From: Streptococcus sp. WM07
GTDB taxonomy: Bacteria > Bacillota > Bacilli > Lactobacillales > Streptococcaceae
Length of the DNA: 64,000 bases
Assembly: GCF_004570525.1 (NCBI RefSeq)
Contig: NZ_SPPZ01000002.1
Span: 1 to 64,000, forward strand
Direction of reading: 5' to 3'
A program made the translations under genes and the position numbers. Each line of letters begins with the position of its first letter. Position 1 is the stretch's first letter. Positions 35,885-45,700 of this stretch are shown piece by piece. The notes under the pieces are model-generated. The model ran no database searches and was not told the origin of the DNA. It saw only the letters and a list, made by a program, of their open reading frames with translations.

Positions 35885-36829
35885 ATGAACGTGACAATTA
35901 GAAAAAAATTTGCTTCTGCAGGACTCCTTGCTTCGATGCTAGTCTTGCTCTCTGGCTGCGTGGGCCGTGATGCCAACGGAAATCCGACTGGCCTTATCTG
36001 GACACTCTTGGGACAACCCATGAGTACACTCATTACCTTCTTTGCTGAAAATCAAGCTTTAGGGTATGGGGTTGCAATCATTATTGTAACGATTCTTGTT
36101 CGTTTGATTATCCTGCCACTCGGGCTTATGCAATCGCATAAGGCAGCTTACCAAGCTGAAAAAATGGCTTATATGCAGCCCATCTTAGCTCCTATTCAAG
36201 AGCGGATGCGAAATGCCCAAACCCAAGAAGAAAAATTACTGGCCAACCAAGAATACATGGCTGCCCAACGAGAAAATGGTCTCAACCCCTTTGGAGGGAT
36301 TGGCTGCTTGCCACTCTTAATTCAAATGCCCTTCTTCTCTGCTCTCTTCTTCGCAGCTCAACATACACCAGGAATCTCAGGAGCTAGCTGGATGGGAATC
36401 GCTTTGGACTCTCCAAGTATGCTCTTGACAATCCTTACAGGTATCCTCTACTTTATTCAATCAGCTTTAACCTTGGTTGGAGTTTCTGAGGAGCAACGGA
36501 AACAAATGCAATCCATGGTACTCGTCAGTCCTATCATGATTATGTTCTTCTCCTTTAGTTCTCCTGCTGGGGTCGCACTTTACTGGCTCGTCGGTGGTTT
36601 CTTCTCCATCATCCAACAATTAATCACCATGTATGTAGTACGTCCTCGCCTCCGGAAACAAGTAGCTAAGGAATTTGAAGAAAATCCTCCAAAAAAACCA
36701 AGTAATTTGGGAACTGTTTTCGGCTCAGCTGCTGGATCAAATCCAATTAAAGACGTCACTCCACCAAGCACGCAAATTGACAACAAATCCAAGCAAAAAC
36801 GAAACGCAGGGAAGCAGCGCTCACGTTAA
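35885..36829 (+). CDS. yidC: Membrane protein insertase YidC (YidC2 type, lipoprotein)
   Basis: A 314-aa YidC/Oxa1 insertase. A lipoprotein signal ends in L-L-S-G-C with Cys25 as the lipid site. Five helices follow; the positively charged hydrophilic groove residue is in I-L-V-R-L-I-I-L-P-L. F-G-G-I-G-C-L-P-L-L-I-Q-M-P-F-F and the basic tail K-S-K-Q-K-R-N-A-G-K-Q-R-S-R are typical of the second streptococcal YidC; the tail contacts the ribosome. It follows acyP as in other streptococci. Confidence 0.96.
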   Translation: MNVTIRKKFASAGLLASMLVLLSGCVGRDANGNPTGLIWTLLGQPMSTLITFFAENQALGYGVAIIIVTILVRLIILPLGLMQSHKAAYQAEKMAYMQPILAPIQERMRNAQTQEEKLLANQEYMAAQRENGLNPFGGIGCLPLLIQMPFFSALFFAAQHTPGISGASWMGIALDSPSMLLTILTGILYFIQSALTLVGVSEEQRKQMQSMVLVSPIMIMFFSFSSPAGVALYWLVGGFFSIIQQLITMYVVRPRLRKQVAKEFEENPPKKPSNLGTVFGSAAGSNPIKDVTPPSTQIDNKSKQKRNAGKQRSR

Positions 36830-36833
36830 TCAC

Positions 36834-36903
36834 AAAAAGAGGCTAGGTAAAAGACTTTAAAATACAAAACAGCTTAGAATCGATAGGATTCTAAGCTGTT
36901 TTA
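36834..36903. repeat. Nested inverted-repeat element, copy 2, probably interrupted by IS630
   Basis: A perfect 16-bp hairpin (36866-36881 with 36887-36902) shares the core AAAACAGCTTAGAATC with copy 1 at 22.9 kb. Left of it is AAAAAGAGGCTAGGTAAAAG, comparable to the outer arm of copy 1. The matching right end, GCCTCTT, appears only beyond the IS630 (37808-37814). The element may also be the yidC terminator. Confidence 0.7.
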
Positions 36904-36906
36904 TAA

Positions 36907-37302
36907 TCAACTGAAACTAGAATGGGACAAAAGAGCCTCAAGAAAAGTATCGTAATTTGGCAATACTTTTCTGAGATGCTTTTTGATGTGAGCCCATATT
37001 TTTTCGATGGGATTGTACTCAGGTGAGTATGGAGGGAGAGGTAAAAGTTTATGTCCCTGCTCCTCACATAAGGATTTTATACTACTCATCCTATGGAATC
37101 TTGCCTTGTCCATAATAATAACAGAAGGTGTATCTAAAGCGGGTAATAAGAACTGTTGAAACCATGCTTCGAAAAAGTCACTTGTCATCGTATCTTCATA
37201 TGTCATCGGAGCTATAATCTCACCATTTGTGAGACCTACAACTAAAGATATTCGTTGATATCTTCTTCCAGAAACCTTACCTTCTATCAACTGACCTTTC
37301 AT
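36907..37302 (-). CDS. IS630 transposase DDE part (OrfB)
   Basis: The listed span is the ATG-started piece of the catalytic half (131 aa); the true frame continues upstream to about 37449, where it would be joined to OrfA by a -1 frameshift. It contains the second Asp (I-I-M-D-K-A) and the Glu (N-P-I-E-K-I-W). The first Asp lies just before the ATG, in Y-I-D-E-T-G. Confidence 0.85.
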   Translation of the reverse strand: MKGQLIEGKVSGRRYQRISLVVGLTNGEIIAPMTYEDTMTSDFFEAWFQQFLLPALDTPSVIIMDKARFHRMSSIKSLCEEQGHKLLPLPPYSPEYNPIEKIWAHIKKHLRKVLPNYDTFLEALLSHSSFS

Positions 37303-37403
37303 GGAACGACCATATTCTCGGTAAAAATATGTTTCAAATCCTGTCTCATCAATATAAACAGGAGTCAGATGTTTTAAACTAGTAAATTCTTTAAGGAACA
37401 GTG

Positions 37404-37754
37404 CTACTTTTTCGGGGTCTTGTTCATAGTAAGTACAACTCTTTTTTTTCGAGTATATCCCATAGCTTTAAGAGCGTAATGAATAGCTGTTGGATGACAA
37501 TCAAATTCAGAAGCTATTTCAGTCAAATAGGCATCAGGATGAGCTTCAAGATAGGCTTTTAGTTTATCTCTATCAACTTTTCTTGGTTTCGTCCCTTTCA
37601 CCTGATGGTGAAGATCGCCTGTTTTCTTTTGGAGTTTTATCCATTCATAAATGGTGTTGCGCGAAATTTGGAAAATCTCAGCGGCTTCAGAAATATTACC
37701 TGTTTTATCACAATAGCTGAGAACTTTTTTACGGAAATCTATTGAATAAGCCAT
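37404..37754 (-). CDS. IS630 transposase DNA-binding part (OrfA)
   Basis: A 116-aa N-terminal half. M-A-Y-S-I-D-F-R-K-K-V-L-S-Y opens a paired helix-turn-helix region that binds the inverted repeats; the end reads K-A-M-G-Y-T-R-K-K-R before the zero-frame stop. The A8 slippery run lies in the last codons before K-R-V-V-L. Confidence 0.88.
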   Translation of the reverse strand: MAYSIDFRKKVLSYCDKTGNISEAAEIFQISRNTIYEWIKLQKKTGDLHHQVKGTKPRKVDRDKLKAYLEAHPDAYLTEIASEFDCHPTAIHYALKAMGYTRKKRVVLTMNKTPKK

Positions 37755-37842
37755 AAAGATATTCTATCATAAATGTACGGATTTTGTTTCATTTTAGTAT
37801 ATAAAATGCCTCTTGGAATCCAAGGTTTCCTCAAAAACACTA

Positions 37843-37881
37843 CAAAACCCTCACTGGTATCAACACCAGATGAGGGTTTTG
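37843..37881 (-). terminator. greA terminator
   Basis: A long stem, CAAAACCCTCA with CTGGT inside and its complement (37843-37881), one bulged base; TAGTGTTTTTG follows on the minus strand. Confidence 0.85.
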
Positions 37882-37895
37882 TGCTTTAGGTTCAT

Positions 37896-38378
37896 TTATT
37901 TTGATTTTTTCACAGATACGATTTTAACGTCGTAGCTGCCGACTGGGGTTTGTACGGTAACCGTATCTCCAGTTTTACGACCGATCAACGCTTGTCCAAT
38001 TGGGCTTTCGTTGGAGACCTTGTTCGCAAAGGCGTCCGCACCTGCAGAGCCGACAATCATGTAAGTCTCAGTATCTGTTTCACCCACTTCTTGAATGGTT
38101 ACCGTTTTTCCGATAGCGACTTCGTTTTTAGCCACTGAATCAGAGTCTACGATTTCAGCATAGCGAATCTTGGTTTCCAAATCTGAGATTTGGCCTTCTA
38201 CAAAGGCTTGCTCATCTTTGGCTGCCTCATATTCACTATTCTCAGAGAGATCTCCATAAGAGCGGGCGATCTTAATCCGCTCAACCACTTCTGGGCGGCG
38301 AACTAATTTGAGTTCTTCTAATTCTTTTTCAAGCTTTTCCTTTTCAGCCTGGGTCATTGGATAAGTTTTTTCTGCCAT
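37896..38378 (-). CDS. greA: Transcription elongation factor GreA
   Basis: GreA (160 aa) rescues backtracked RNA polymerase by stimulating transcript cleavage. The coiled-coil N-terminus holds the tip acidic residues in [11 protein letters not shown]; the C-terminal domain has [14 protein letters not shown]. It lies 13 bp after mltG, as in other streptococci. Confidence 0.97.
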   Translation of the reverse strand: MAEKTYPMTQAEKEKLEKELEELKLVRRPEVVERIKIARSYGDLSENSEYEAAKDEQAFVEGQISDLETKIRYAEIVDSDSVAKNEVAIGKTVTIQEVGETDTETYMIVGSAGADAFANKVSNESPIGQALIGRKTGDTVTVQTPVGSYDVKIVSVKKSK

Positions 38379-38391
38379 AAGTTCTCACTTT

Positions 38392-40200
38392 CTAGTTGGA
38401 ACTAGCCGAAGCATTGGCTAGTTTGGAATTGACATGCTCTTCAACATTTCGATTATGCTCTTCAATATTATTAGCATAGTAGACCATACCTGTATCCACA
38501 TCGGCTACAAAGTATAGATAATCTGTCTTATTCGGTTCAATGGTTGCACGAATCGCAGCCATTCCCGGACTATCAACCGGTCCCGGCATAAGGCCTTGAT
38601 TTTTATAAATATTATATGGAGAATCGATATTGGTATCAATACCAGCATCTTCCGCGAGGGTTGTTTTTTGACCTAGCTTACCAATTGCATATAAGATTGC
38701 AATATTGCTTTGCAAAGGCATTTGCTGAGTGAGGCGGTTATTGAAGGCACTCGCAATATTCTTACGATCTTCATCCGTTGCTCCCTCTTTTTCTACAAGA
38801 GAAGCAAGCGTTAAAATATCATTGACTGATTTTTGTTGCTGACTGATTTGCTCGTAAAATTGAGCCATATTGGTATCCATCGCTGCCACCATCTGCTGAA
38901 TCAAGCCATCAATCGTATCTCCCTCATTGTAGTCATACGTTGCTGGGAAGAGGTAACCTTCTAAACGGTATTTAACACCCGATTCTTTTACTGGAAGACT
39001 ACCTAACAGATTTGGATATTTTGCAACCAAAGCCTCAATCAAGCCATCATCTTGGACTCTAGCTATAAATTCTTCCTTGCTGAAGATGCTCTTTTCTTTA
39101 CCATCTTTAGAAGCTGCATTAAAGGTTACAGCCTCTGCAATTTGCTCCAGCGTATAGCCCTCAGGAATCGTAATTTTTCCTAAAGATGGTACAACGGGAC
39201 TCTCTGTTCCACCTTCTTTCAACTTCTCAATGATTTCTTCAACATCCATGTTCTTTTGCAGGTTGTAATAACCGGATTGGAAATCGGAGTGATTCCGGAA
39301 TTGGGTATAAAAATTAAAAACTTGCCCACTCTTAATCAGACCAGAGTCCTCCAGAATACGTCCGATTTCCCGATTGGAGGATCCAATCGGGATTTCAACT
39401 TGCACATATTCTGTAGAATCCTGATCAATTGGTCCCAAAGCAGATTGCACATAAGTATAACTAAAAATTCCAGTTGCAATCAGGCAGATAATCAATAATA
39501 AAGTGACAACCCCCACAATCTTCTTAGCAACTTGATTTTGTTTTCTACGTTTCTCTTGACGTTTATCCATATCGTCTTCTTCTCCTTGCCAGTCGACTGC
39601 TTCCACTCGGGCCAACTTCGTTTCTTTCACAGGAGCTAGGCTCTGTTTCTTATCTTCAGCAGCAAAGGAGAGAGATTTCCCTGGGGCTGCTTTCATCCGA
39701 ATGTGTGATCCAGGCTGTTTTTGCTGGATAGCCTCTGCATGCGCTTTTTCCTTAGCAGCCGGAACACTCCGTTGCTTTTTCAGCGCCTCTGTCTCAATGG
39801 TCTTGGTATGTTTCCGACCAATAGATAAGGGAACCTGAATCGATTTCCCTCTCCGTTTCTTTGGAGCCGCCAAAGGTACTTGGCGTGACTCTGTGGAATG
39901 ATTAGGCGCTGGCGATTTCGAAGTTTGAGACGAGGAATTTACAGCCGCCGACGGCTGATTTGATAGATTTCGACCTTCTTTCGTTACAGGCGTTGCTGGC
40001 TCTTGTTGAATCTGACTAGCCTGCTTTTCTACAGACTTTGCTTGCGTCTGTGCCAACTGCTCCTCATACGCCTGTTGAGCCGCATTCAAAGCTGCTTGTC
40101 GTTTCTTCTTGGATTGAGAAAGGTCTCTTAAAATTTGCTCTTTAAAGCTGAGACTTTTTCGTCTTTCATCTTGGTCAGCCAAAGGCGGGCCCTCCTTCAT
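38392..40200 (-). CDS. mltG: Endolytic murein transglycosylase MltG
   Basis: A 602-aa protein that cuts nascent glycan strands and acts with the peripheral peptidoglycan machinery. The long cytoplasmic part (about 1-225) is rich in Gln, Lys, Ala and Pro. One helix follows (V-V-T-L-L-L-I-I-C-L-I-A-T-G-I-F). The outer YceG domain has Y-R-L-E-G-Y-L-F-P-A-T-Y and the catalytic Glu of A-S-L-V-E-K-E-G-A. A long cytoplasmic region is usual in streptococcal MltG. Confidence 0.95.
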   Translation of the reverse strand: MKEGPPLADQDERRKSLSFKEQILRDLSQSKKKRQAALNAAQQAYEEQLAQTQAKSVEKQASQIQQEPATPVTKEGRNLSNQPSAAVNSSSQTSKSPAPNHSTESRQVPLAAPKKRRGKSIQVPLSIGRKHTKTIETEALKKQRSVPAAKEKAHAEAIQQKQPGSHIRMKAAPGKSLSFAAEDKKQSLAPVKETKLARVEAVDWQGEEDDMDKRQEKRRKQNQVAKKIVGVVTLLLIICLIATGIFSYTYVQSALGPIDQDSTEYVQVEIPIGSSNREIGRILEDSGLIKSGQVFNFYTQFRNHSDFQSGYYNLQKNMDVEEIIEKLKEGGTESPVVPSLGKITIPEGYTLEQIAEAVTFNAASKDGKEKSIFSKEEFIARVQDDGLIEALVAKYPNLLGSLPVKESGVKYRLEGYLFPATYDYNEGDTIDGLIQQMVAAMDTNMAQFYEQISQQQKSVNDILTLASLVEKEGATDEDRKNIASAFNNRLTQQMPLQSNIAILYAIGKLGQKTTLAEDAGIDTNIDSPYNIYKNQGLMPGPVDSPGMAAIRATIEPNKTDYLYFVADVDTGMVYYANNIEEHNRNVEEHVNSKLANASASSN

Positions 40201-40247
40201 ACTAATCTAAATCATTATAACATAACGAAAGGAATTTCCAATAATCC

Positions 40248-40736
40248 TTACTTACCTATTTCCCATAGCATATCAAACCATTCTTCATTTGCGTAAGTAG
40301 AAGAGGACGGTCCTAATAGCTGGAATCCTTGAGCTTCATAATAGGCAATCAAATAATCATGACAGGTTAAGTTTATTCCTAAGCGGTAATCTCGTAAAAC
40401 TATTTGCTTCATTGCTTCTAGCAACAAGGTACCAAGTCCCTTCCCCTGTGCCTCAGGAGCAACCGATAAACTGGTAATAGAGATATAGCCTCCTACTTCC
40501 TGACTCCAATCCTTAGCTTCATAGAAATTCCGGTCAACCAAAGTCTGTTCAGGAACTACTGGTCCTTCAAGATAAGCCAGAATGCAACCATCTTCCTCAT
40601 ACACCAAGAAACTGGTTTTTATATTTTGAATATGTAGCAGTAAGGTTTCACGAGGAAGTGCCTCTTCTTGTCCAAAATTTTGGACTTCAATCTCATAAAG
40701 ACGGTCTATATCAGCTAAATTTGCCAATCGTATCAT
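40248..40736 (-). CDS. GNAT family N-acetyltransferase
   Basis: A 162-aa acetyltransferase. The N-terminal R-L-A-N-L-A-D-I-D-R-L-Y-E-I-E, the acetyl-CoA loop A-P-E-A-Q-G-K-G-L-G-T-L-L-L and the C-terminal Y-Y-E-A-Q-G-F-Q-L-L-G-P-S mark the family. The pattern is near arylalkylamine or RimI-type enzymes; substrate unknown. It lies between murC and mltG with a murC terminator before it. Confidence 0.9.
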   Translation of the reverse strand: MIRLANLADIDRLYEIEVQNFGQEEALPRETLLLHIQNIKTSFLVYEEDGCILAYLEGPVVPEQTLVDRNFYEAKDWSQEVGGYISITSLSVAPEAQGKGLGTLLLEAMKQIVLRDYRLGINLTCHDYLIAYYEAQGFQLLGPSSSTYANEEWFDMLWEIGK

Positions 40737-40755
40737 GCTTCCTCCAAAAAAAGAA

Positions 40756-40792
40756 GGGGAGGTCGAACTGATGATCGCCTCTCTGCTCCCCT
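40756..40792 (-). terminator. murC terminator
   Basis: GGGGAG pairs with CTCCCC (40756-40781), followed on the minus strand by TTCTTTTTTT. It is in the space between murC and the GNAT gene. Confidence 0.7.
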
Positions 40793-42125
40793 ATTGAATA
40801 TTATTCGTTAAGTTTGCCAAGAGCTGCTCAAAGGAGTGCTCATACGTCTGGATATCACCCGCACCCATAAAGACAAAAATGGCATTGTCATGGTCAAGCA
40901 GTGGCGATACATTGTCGACTGTAATGATTCCACCTTTTTTAGCAACCTTACCGGCCAAATCCTCCACGCGCACTTGACCATTATCGACCTCACGAGCAGA
41001 ACCATAGATTTCAGCTAAATAGACTGAATCTGCTAGATTCAAAGCATCCGCAAACTCATCCATCAGAGCAATGGTTCGAGTAAAGGTATGGGGTTGGAAA
41101 ATAGCGACTATTTCCTTACTTGGATACTTTTGCCGAGCTGCATCAATGGTTGCGATGATTTCTGTCGGATGATGGGCAAAATCATCAATAATGGTTACGC
41201 CATTGACAATTTTCTCCGTAAAGCGACGTTTAACCCCCGCAAAGGTCTTTAAGTGCTGGCGAGCCAATTCTAAATCAAAGCCAACAGTATAAAGCAAACC
41301 AATCACAGCCGTAGCATTCATAACATTGTGTTTCCCATAAGTTGGGATATGGAATTGCCCCAGAGTTTCCCCTCGAAATTCGACAGTAAAGGTAGAACCG
41401 GTTGTCAAACGTACCAAGTCTTTCGCAACAAAGTCATTCCTTTCCGGATCAAATCCATAATAATAGATCGGTGCCTCTGCCGTGATCTTGCGAAGGAGTT
41501 CATCTTCACCGTAAATAAACAATCCCTTCTTCACATTATCCGCATAAGTATTAAAGGCATCAAAGACATTCATTAGGCTCGTAAAATAATCCGGATGGTC
41601 AAAATCAATATTGGTAATGATCGAATAAGCAGGATGGTAGGGTAAAAAGTGACGTTCGTATTCATCCGATTCAAAGACAAAATAACTTGCCTGCTCTGAT
41701 CCACGACCCGTTCCATCTCCAATTAAATAAGAAGTATCCGTCATATTCGATAGAACATGGGCTAAAAGACCTGTCGTTGAGGTTTTACCGTGAGCCCCGG
41801 CAACTCCAAGGCTAGTAAATTGTTCCATAAATTCCCCAAGAAACTCATGGTAACGACGATAACTGAGGCCTTGCTCCTCTGCTGCTGCCAACTCAACATT
41901 GTTGCTTGCCTTAAAGGCATTCCCTGCAATCAATTCCAAATCTGGTGAGAGATTAGCCGCATCAAAGGGGAGAATTTTAATTCCTTCTTGTTCCAAACCA
42001 CGTTGGGTAAAGTAATACTTATCGACGTCGCTTCCCTGCACTTCATAACCCATTTGGTGTAGCATAAGGGCTAGGGCAGACATCCCTGAACCCTTGATTC
42101 CGATAAAATGATAACGCTTAGTCAT
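40791..42125 (-). CDS. murC: UDP-N-acetylmuramate-L-alanine ligase MurC
   Basis: MurC (444 aa) adds L-Ala to UDP-MurNAc, the first step of the peptide stem. The N-terminal UDP-binding [12 protein letters not shown] loop [15 protein letters not shown] and [10 protein letters not shown] are diagnostic. Its ATG overlaps the end of the upstream 193-aa gene by 4 bp. Confidence 0.98.
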   Translation of the reverse strand: MTKRYHFIGIKGSGMSALALMLHQMGYEVQGSDVDKYYFTQRGLEQEGIKILPFDAANLSPDLELIAGNAFKASNNVELAAAEEQGLSYRRYHEFLGEFMEQFTSLGVAGAHGKTSTTGLLAHVLSNMTDTSYLIGDGTGRGSEQASYFVFESDEYERHFLPYHPAYSIITNIDFDHPDYFTSLMNVFDAFNTYADNVKKGLFIYGEDELLRKITAEAPIYYYGFDPERNDFVAKDLVRLTTGSTFTVEFRGETLGQFHIPTYGKHNVMNATAVIGLLYTVGFDLELARQHLKTFAGVKRRFTEKIVNGVTIIDDFAHHPTEIIATIDAARQKYPSKEIVAIFQPHTFTRTIALMDEFADALNLADSVYLAEIYGSAREVDNGQVRVEDLAGKVAKKGGIITVDNVSPLLDHDNAIFVFMGAGDIQTYEHSFEQLLANLTNNIQ

Positions 42126-42703
42126 TTTTTCTCCTTCTCACTCGTCAACTTCCGTAAATCCAATTCTTGATTCGTTGGACGAGGAGTTACTTTCTGTTCT
42201 TTCTCTTGGTAAATTTGACTCTTTCTTAGAAAATCGTAGGAATCCGCCTTAGCTTTTGGAGTAGCACTTTTCTTTATCCTACCGCGTAAATCTGCCAGGA
42301 TATAGCTCTCTTGACGCAATTTTTCCCCCATCTTGTGATAATTAGAAACGGGTTCTTCTTTGACTTTGGTTAGCCCTCCAGACAATTCCCTCCGACGTTG
42401 CAAATCTTTTCGAAAGGCTTGATTGGGTTCATCCTGAAGATAAGCCGCAGACCGTTTTTGCCGGACACTTTCTCTAGCTTCCTCGCGTCCCAAGGCTGCA
42501 TCCGTTTTAAATTCGTCCGCAATCCCAGATTCCTGGACTTGATGATTGGCATTCGAAATAGGAGCCCAATCATAAATGGACTTTTCCTGATAATCACCCT
42601 TAATATTACTGATAAAATCCGACTCTTCATAGAGATTCATCGGCTGACGTTCTTCAAAAATCGGTTCTGAATCAGCCAATAAAGGAAATTGTTTATCTGC
42701 CAT
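42122..42703 (-). CDS. Hydrophilic protein of unknown function next to murC
   Basis: A 193-aa protein with no membrane helix and no Cys. It is rich in Glu, Lys, Gln and Arg and low in hydrophobic stretches, so it may be largely disordered. Repeated-looking charged helices ([23 protein letters not shown]) lie at about 70-110. It sits between the SNF2 helicase and murC and overlaps murC by 4 bp (ATGA), so it is co-translated with it. I do not recognise a defined family. Confidence 0.75.
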   Translation of the reverse strand: MADKQFPLLADSEPIFEERQPMNLYEESDFISNIKGDYQEKSIYDWAPISNANHQVQESGIADEFKTDAALGREEARESVRQKRSAAYLQDEPNQAFRKDLQRRRELSGGLTKVKEEPVSNYHKMGEKLRQESYILADLRGRIKKSATPKAKADSYDFLRKSQIYQEKEQKVTPRPTNQELDLRKLTSEKEKK

Positions 42704-42773
42704 AGTTTTATCCTTTCAAATCTCAATTATAGCGTTTTTTCCGCGATTTTCAAGTTAGGTCCTCTTACTTTTC

Positions 42774-45700
42774 CTAAATACCTAAAATTTCTTTTACTTC
42801 CTCTAAGCTGAGAGCCTCATTGGTACGCCCTGCATCAAGAATTGTTCCCAAAAGATTACGTTTCCCTTCTTGCAATTCAAAAATCTTTTCTTCGATGCTT
42901 CCCTTCGTAATAAAGCGATAGACCTGAACAGGATTGGTCTGTCCCATCCGATGAGCCCGACCAATAGCCTGTTCCTCCACAGCTGGATTCCACCATAAAT
43001 CTAAAAGGAAAACCGTATCTGCTCCAGTTAAATTAAGTCCCACACCACCAGCTTTCAAAGAAATCAAAACCACATCGCCCTGCCCCTGGTTGAAGGCACG
43101 ACTAATGATTTGACGTTCTTGGGCCGGTGTCGATCCTTTAATCGTGAAATAGGCTATCGCTTCACGATCTAAAAACTGAGCCACTAAATCTAACATTCCT
43201 ACAAATTGAGAAAAGATTAGGATTCGTTGGCCACTTTCTTTCGCCCGTTCTAGAAGAATCTTCAACATTTCTAGTTTCCCGCTCTGCCCCTGATAATCTT
43301 CTAAAAAAAGAGCTGGGCTATCGCATATCTGACGGAGACGCGTCAAACCTGCTAAAAATTCCACCTTTCGCTTACGGAATTCCTGCTCCGTCAACTCCTG
43401 CAACTCCGCCTGCATTTGACTTCTTTGAGCCAAGTACAAAGCTTTTTGTTCAGGGAGCAACTCGGTCACATAGACCCCTTCACTCTTTTCAGGCAATTCG
43501 GTTAGAATGGCCTGTTTATCCCTACGCAGGATAAAGGGTCGAATTTGTTGGACAACGGCTTCCACTGATAGCTTCAGCAAATTTTTTTTAGCCGGTAATA
43601 ATCCCGGTAAAACTAAATTGAAAATAGCCCCAATTTCTTCAATTCGATTCTCAACCGGTGTCCCAGAGAGGGCAAAAATCGATTGAGCTTTGATTTTTTC
43701 TAAACTGGTATGAACCTTGGTTCGTTGATTTTTAGTATATTGGGCCTCATCTAGAATAAGAAATTTGTAATCCTGAGTCAGATAGTCCTGAACATCTTGA
43801 CGAAGACTTCCATAGCTAGTCAGATACACCTGATAATCCTGCTCAAGCGTCTTTGTTCGCTCCTTCTTAGAGCCATAAACCATCCCAACTTTTAAATCAG
43901 GGGCAAAACGTCTTAATTCCTCCTGCCAATTATAGAGAAGACCTGATGGAGTTACAACTAAAGCTTTCTCTCCCTCTTTCAAGTTTAATACCAAAAAACT
44001 AATCGCTTGAACAGTCTTCCCTAAGCCCATGTCATCTGCTAGAATTCCACCAAACCCATAATGAGCTAACATAGACATCCACGCAACTCCAATTCTCTGG
44101 TAATCCCGTAACTGATCCAAAATCGGGTGTGCGACCAATGGATACGTTTCTGGATGGGCTAGGTGTCCTAACAGCTCCTCTAAGGCCCGTGAATAGCTAA
44201 CCGTAGCTCCCTGTAACACAGAATCCAACCGTCCCAAAAGTTGACGTTTCACCTGAAAACGTCCTTCTTGAGAATTCCAGCTGCCATCCTCCACTGCCAT
44301 AAGGCCTTGCAGTTGTTTCTGATTCTTTTCATCTAGACGAACAAGCTGACCTGCTTTGGTTTTATAAAGGTTTTCAACTGCTAAAGCCTGGATGGCTTCT
44401 TGAATCTCGCTTTCAGCCACTCCCTCAAGAGAAAACCGAACTTCCAAGAAACGCTGACCTTCCTCAATGCTAAAATCGAGTGCCACTTCTTGTCTTAGTT
44501 CCGCAAAAGTAGGTGACCAACGAACATCTGCCACGTCTTGCAAAAGTGGCAAGTGGAGATCAAAGAAATCTAGAATTTCTTCCTCGCTTAGGGGCGGTCT
44601 CCTCCCAACCATGCTTATCGGTAGATTTACTTTTGCTAGAGTTTGCTGATAAGCTGTTAATTGTTGGTAATCCAATACCAGACCAGCTTCAAAAATCTCC
44701 TGTTCACTCGTAAAAACCGCATCACCAATTTGATACGTGGACTGGCTGATTAGCCATCCTAAGGGATCAATATCCAAGTAAAGGGAAATCTCGAAATCTC
44801 TTGGCTCCAACCCTTCCGGGAATCTTAAATTTACAAGACCTTTTACCCTTTCAAAAAAAGCAAATAATCGACTCAACTGCTCCCTTCCAAATCGTAAGGA
44901 ATCTCCAGCTAATTCAAGCAGCTGAAAATGAGACTGGAGGTGTTTTAAGAGCTGAGCCTGTGGATAAGCAATCACAAAGAGCTTCTCTTGATAGTAGAGC
45001 AGCTGATGCTCATAAAGACTGAGAAAGTCCTCTACTTCTAAATTCAAGGTATACGCTTGATGATTTCGGCGTAATTCCATAGAGTATGGACTCAGATTCT
45101 CTTCCAAATCTTGAAAACTCACCTCTCTCAGCAGTCCTAGACCCAAATCCAATTGAAAATGAGGTAACTCTTGAAAGAGAGGTAAAACCTGGTCTAAAAG
45201 CGGCAAGGGTAACAGTAAGTAACGTCCATCATTTAGGAAATACGGATTTGGCGAATAGGTTGATTCTTGCTTTAGACCTACCAAAAATGACAAGACTTTA
45301 CGACTAGCCACATCTAAAAAATCCCAACTTAAACGATCAAAGGCAAGGTGACGATTCAGACGAAATCCTCTTCCCTGCTCCAAACGAAACAAAAATTCTG
45401 GGATATCTCGCACGATATAAGATTTAGAATCTCCATAACGCAATTTAAAAGTCCACTTAATACCATCTTGACAATAGGCGATTTCCCCCTCTACACTCAG
45501 ACTAAGCTGAGTCGGATAAGAACGGGCCTCAAAAAACTCTTGTAAGAACCTCTCCCCTTCTTGGGAAAATAAAGCAGCCGATTTTTCTCCTGCCAGCATT
45601 CGTTCTGGGGAAACTTGGGAAACCATTTCTTCCTGCTCCCGCACAAAAACTTCCACAGCCGCGATATGGACACAATAGCCCAATAAAGCAATATCCGAAC

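Larger units (their letters stand above)
36904..37801 (-). mobile_element. IS630-family insertion sequence with frameshifted transposase
   Basis: Two overlapping frames on the minus strand. OrfA (37754-37404, 116 aa) has helix-turn-helix segments (N-I-S-E-A-A-E-I-F-Q-I-S-R-N-T-I-Y-E-W). At A8 (complement of 37442-37449, C-G-A-AAA-AAA-A) a -1 slip leads into the DDE frame that reads on as K-S-C-T-Y-Y-E-Q and Y-I-D-E-T-G-F, then I-I-M-D-K-A-R-F-H-R-M and P-P-Y-S-P-E-Y-N-P-I-E-K-I-W to the stop at 36907. Imperfect terminal repeats (36916-36932 and 37782-37798, 14 of 17 match) lie inside TA-rich ends. Catalytic residues look intact. Ends are approximate. Confidence 0.88.

Noticed and set aside
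22870..36902. CRISPR array
   Set aside because: The repeated hairpin occurs only twice, 14 kb apart, without regular spacers, and no cas gene is in the window.
1..37801. Composite transposon between the two IS630 copies
   Set aside because: The copies belong to different lineages and the 36 kb between them are core genes.
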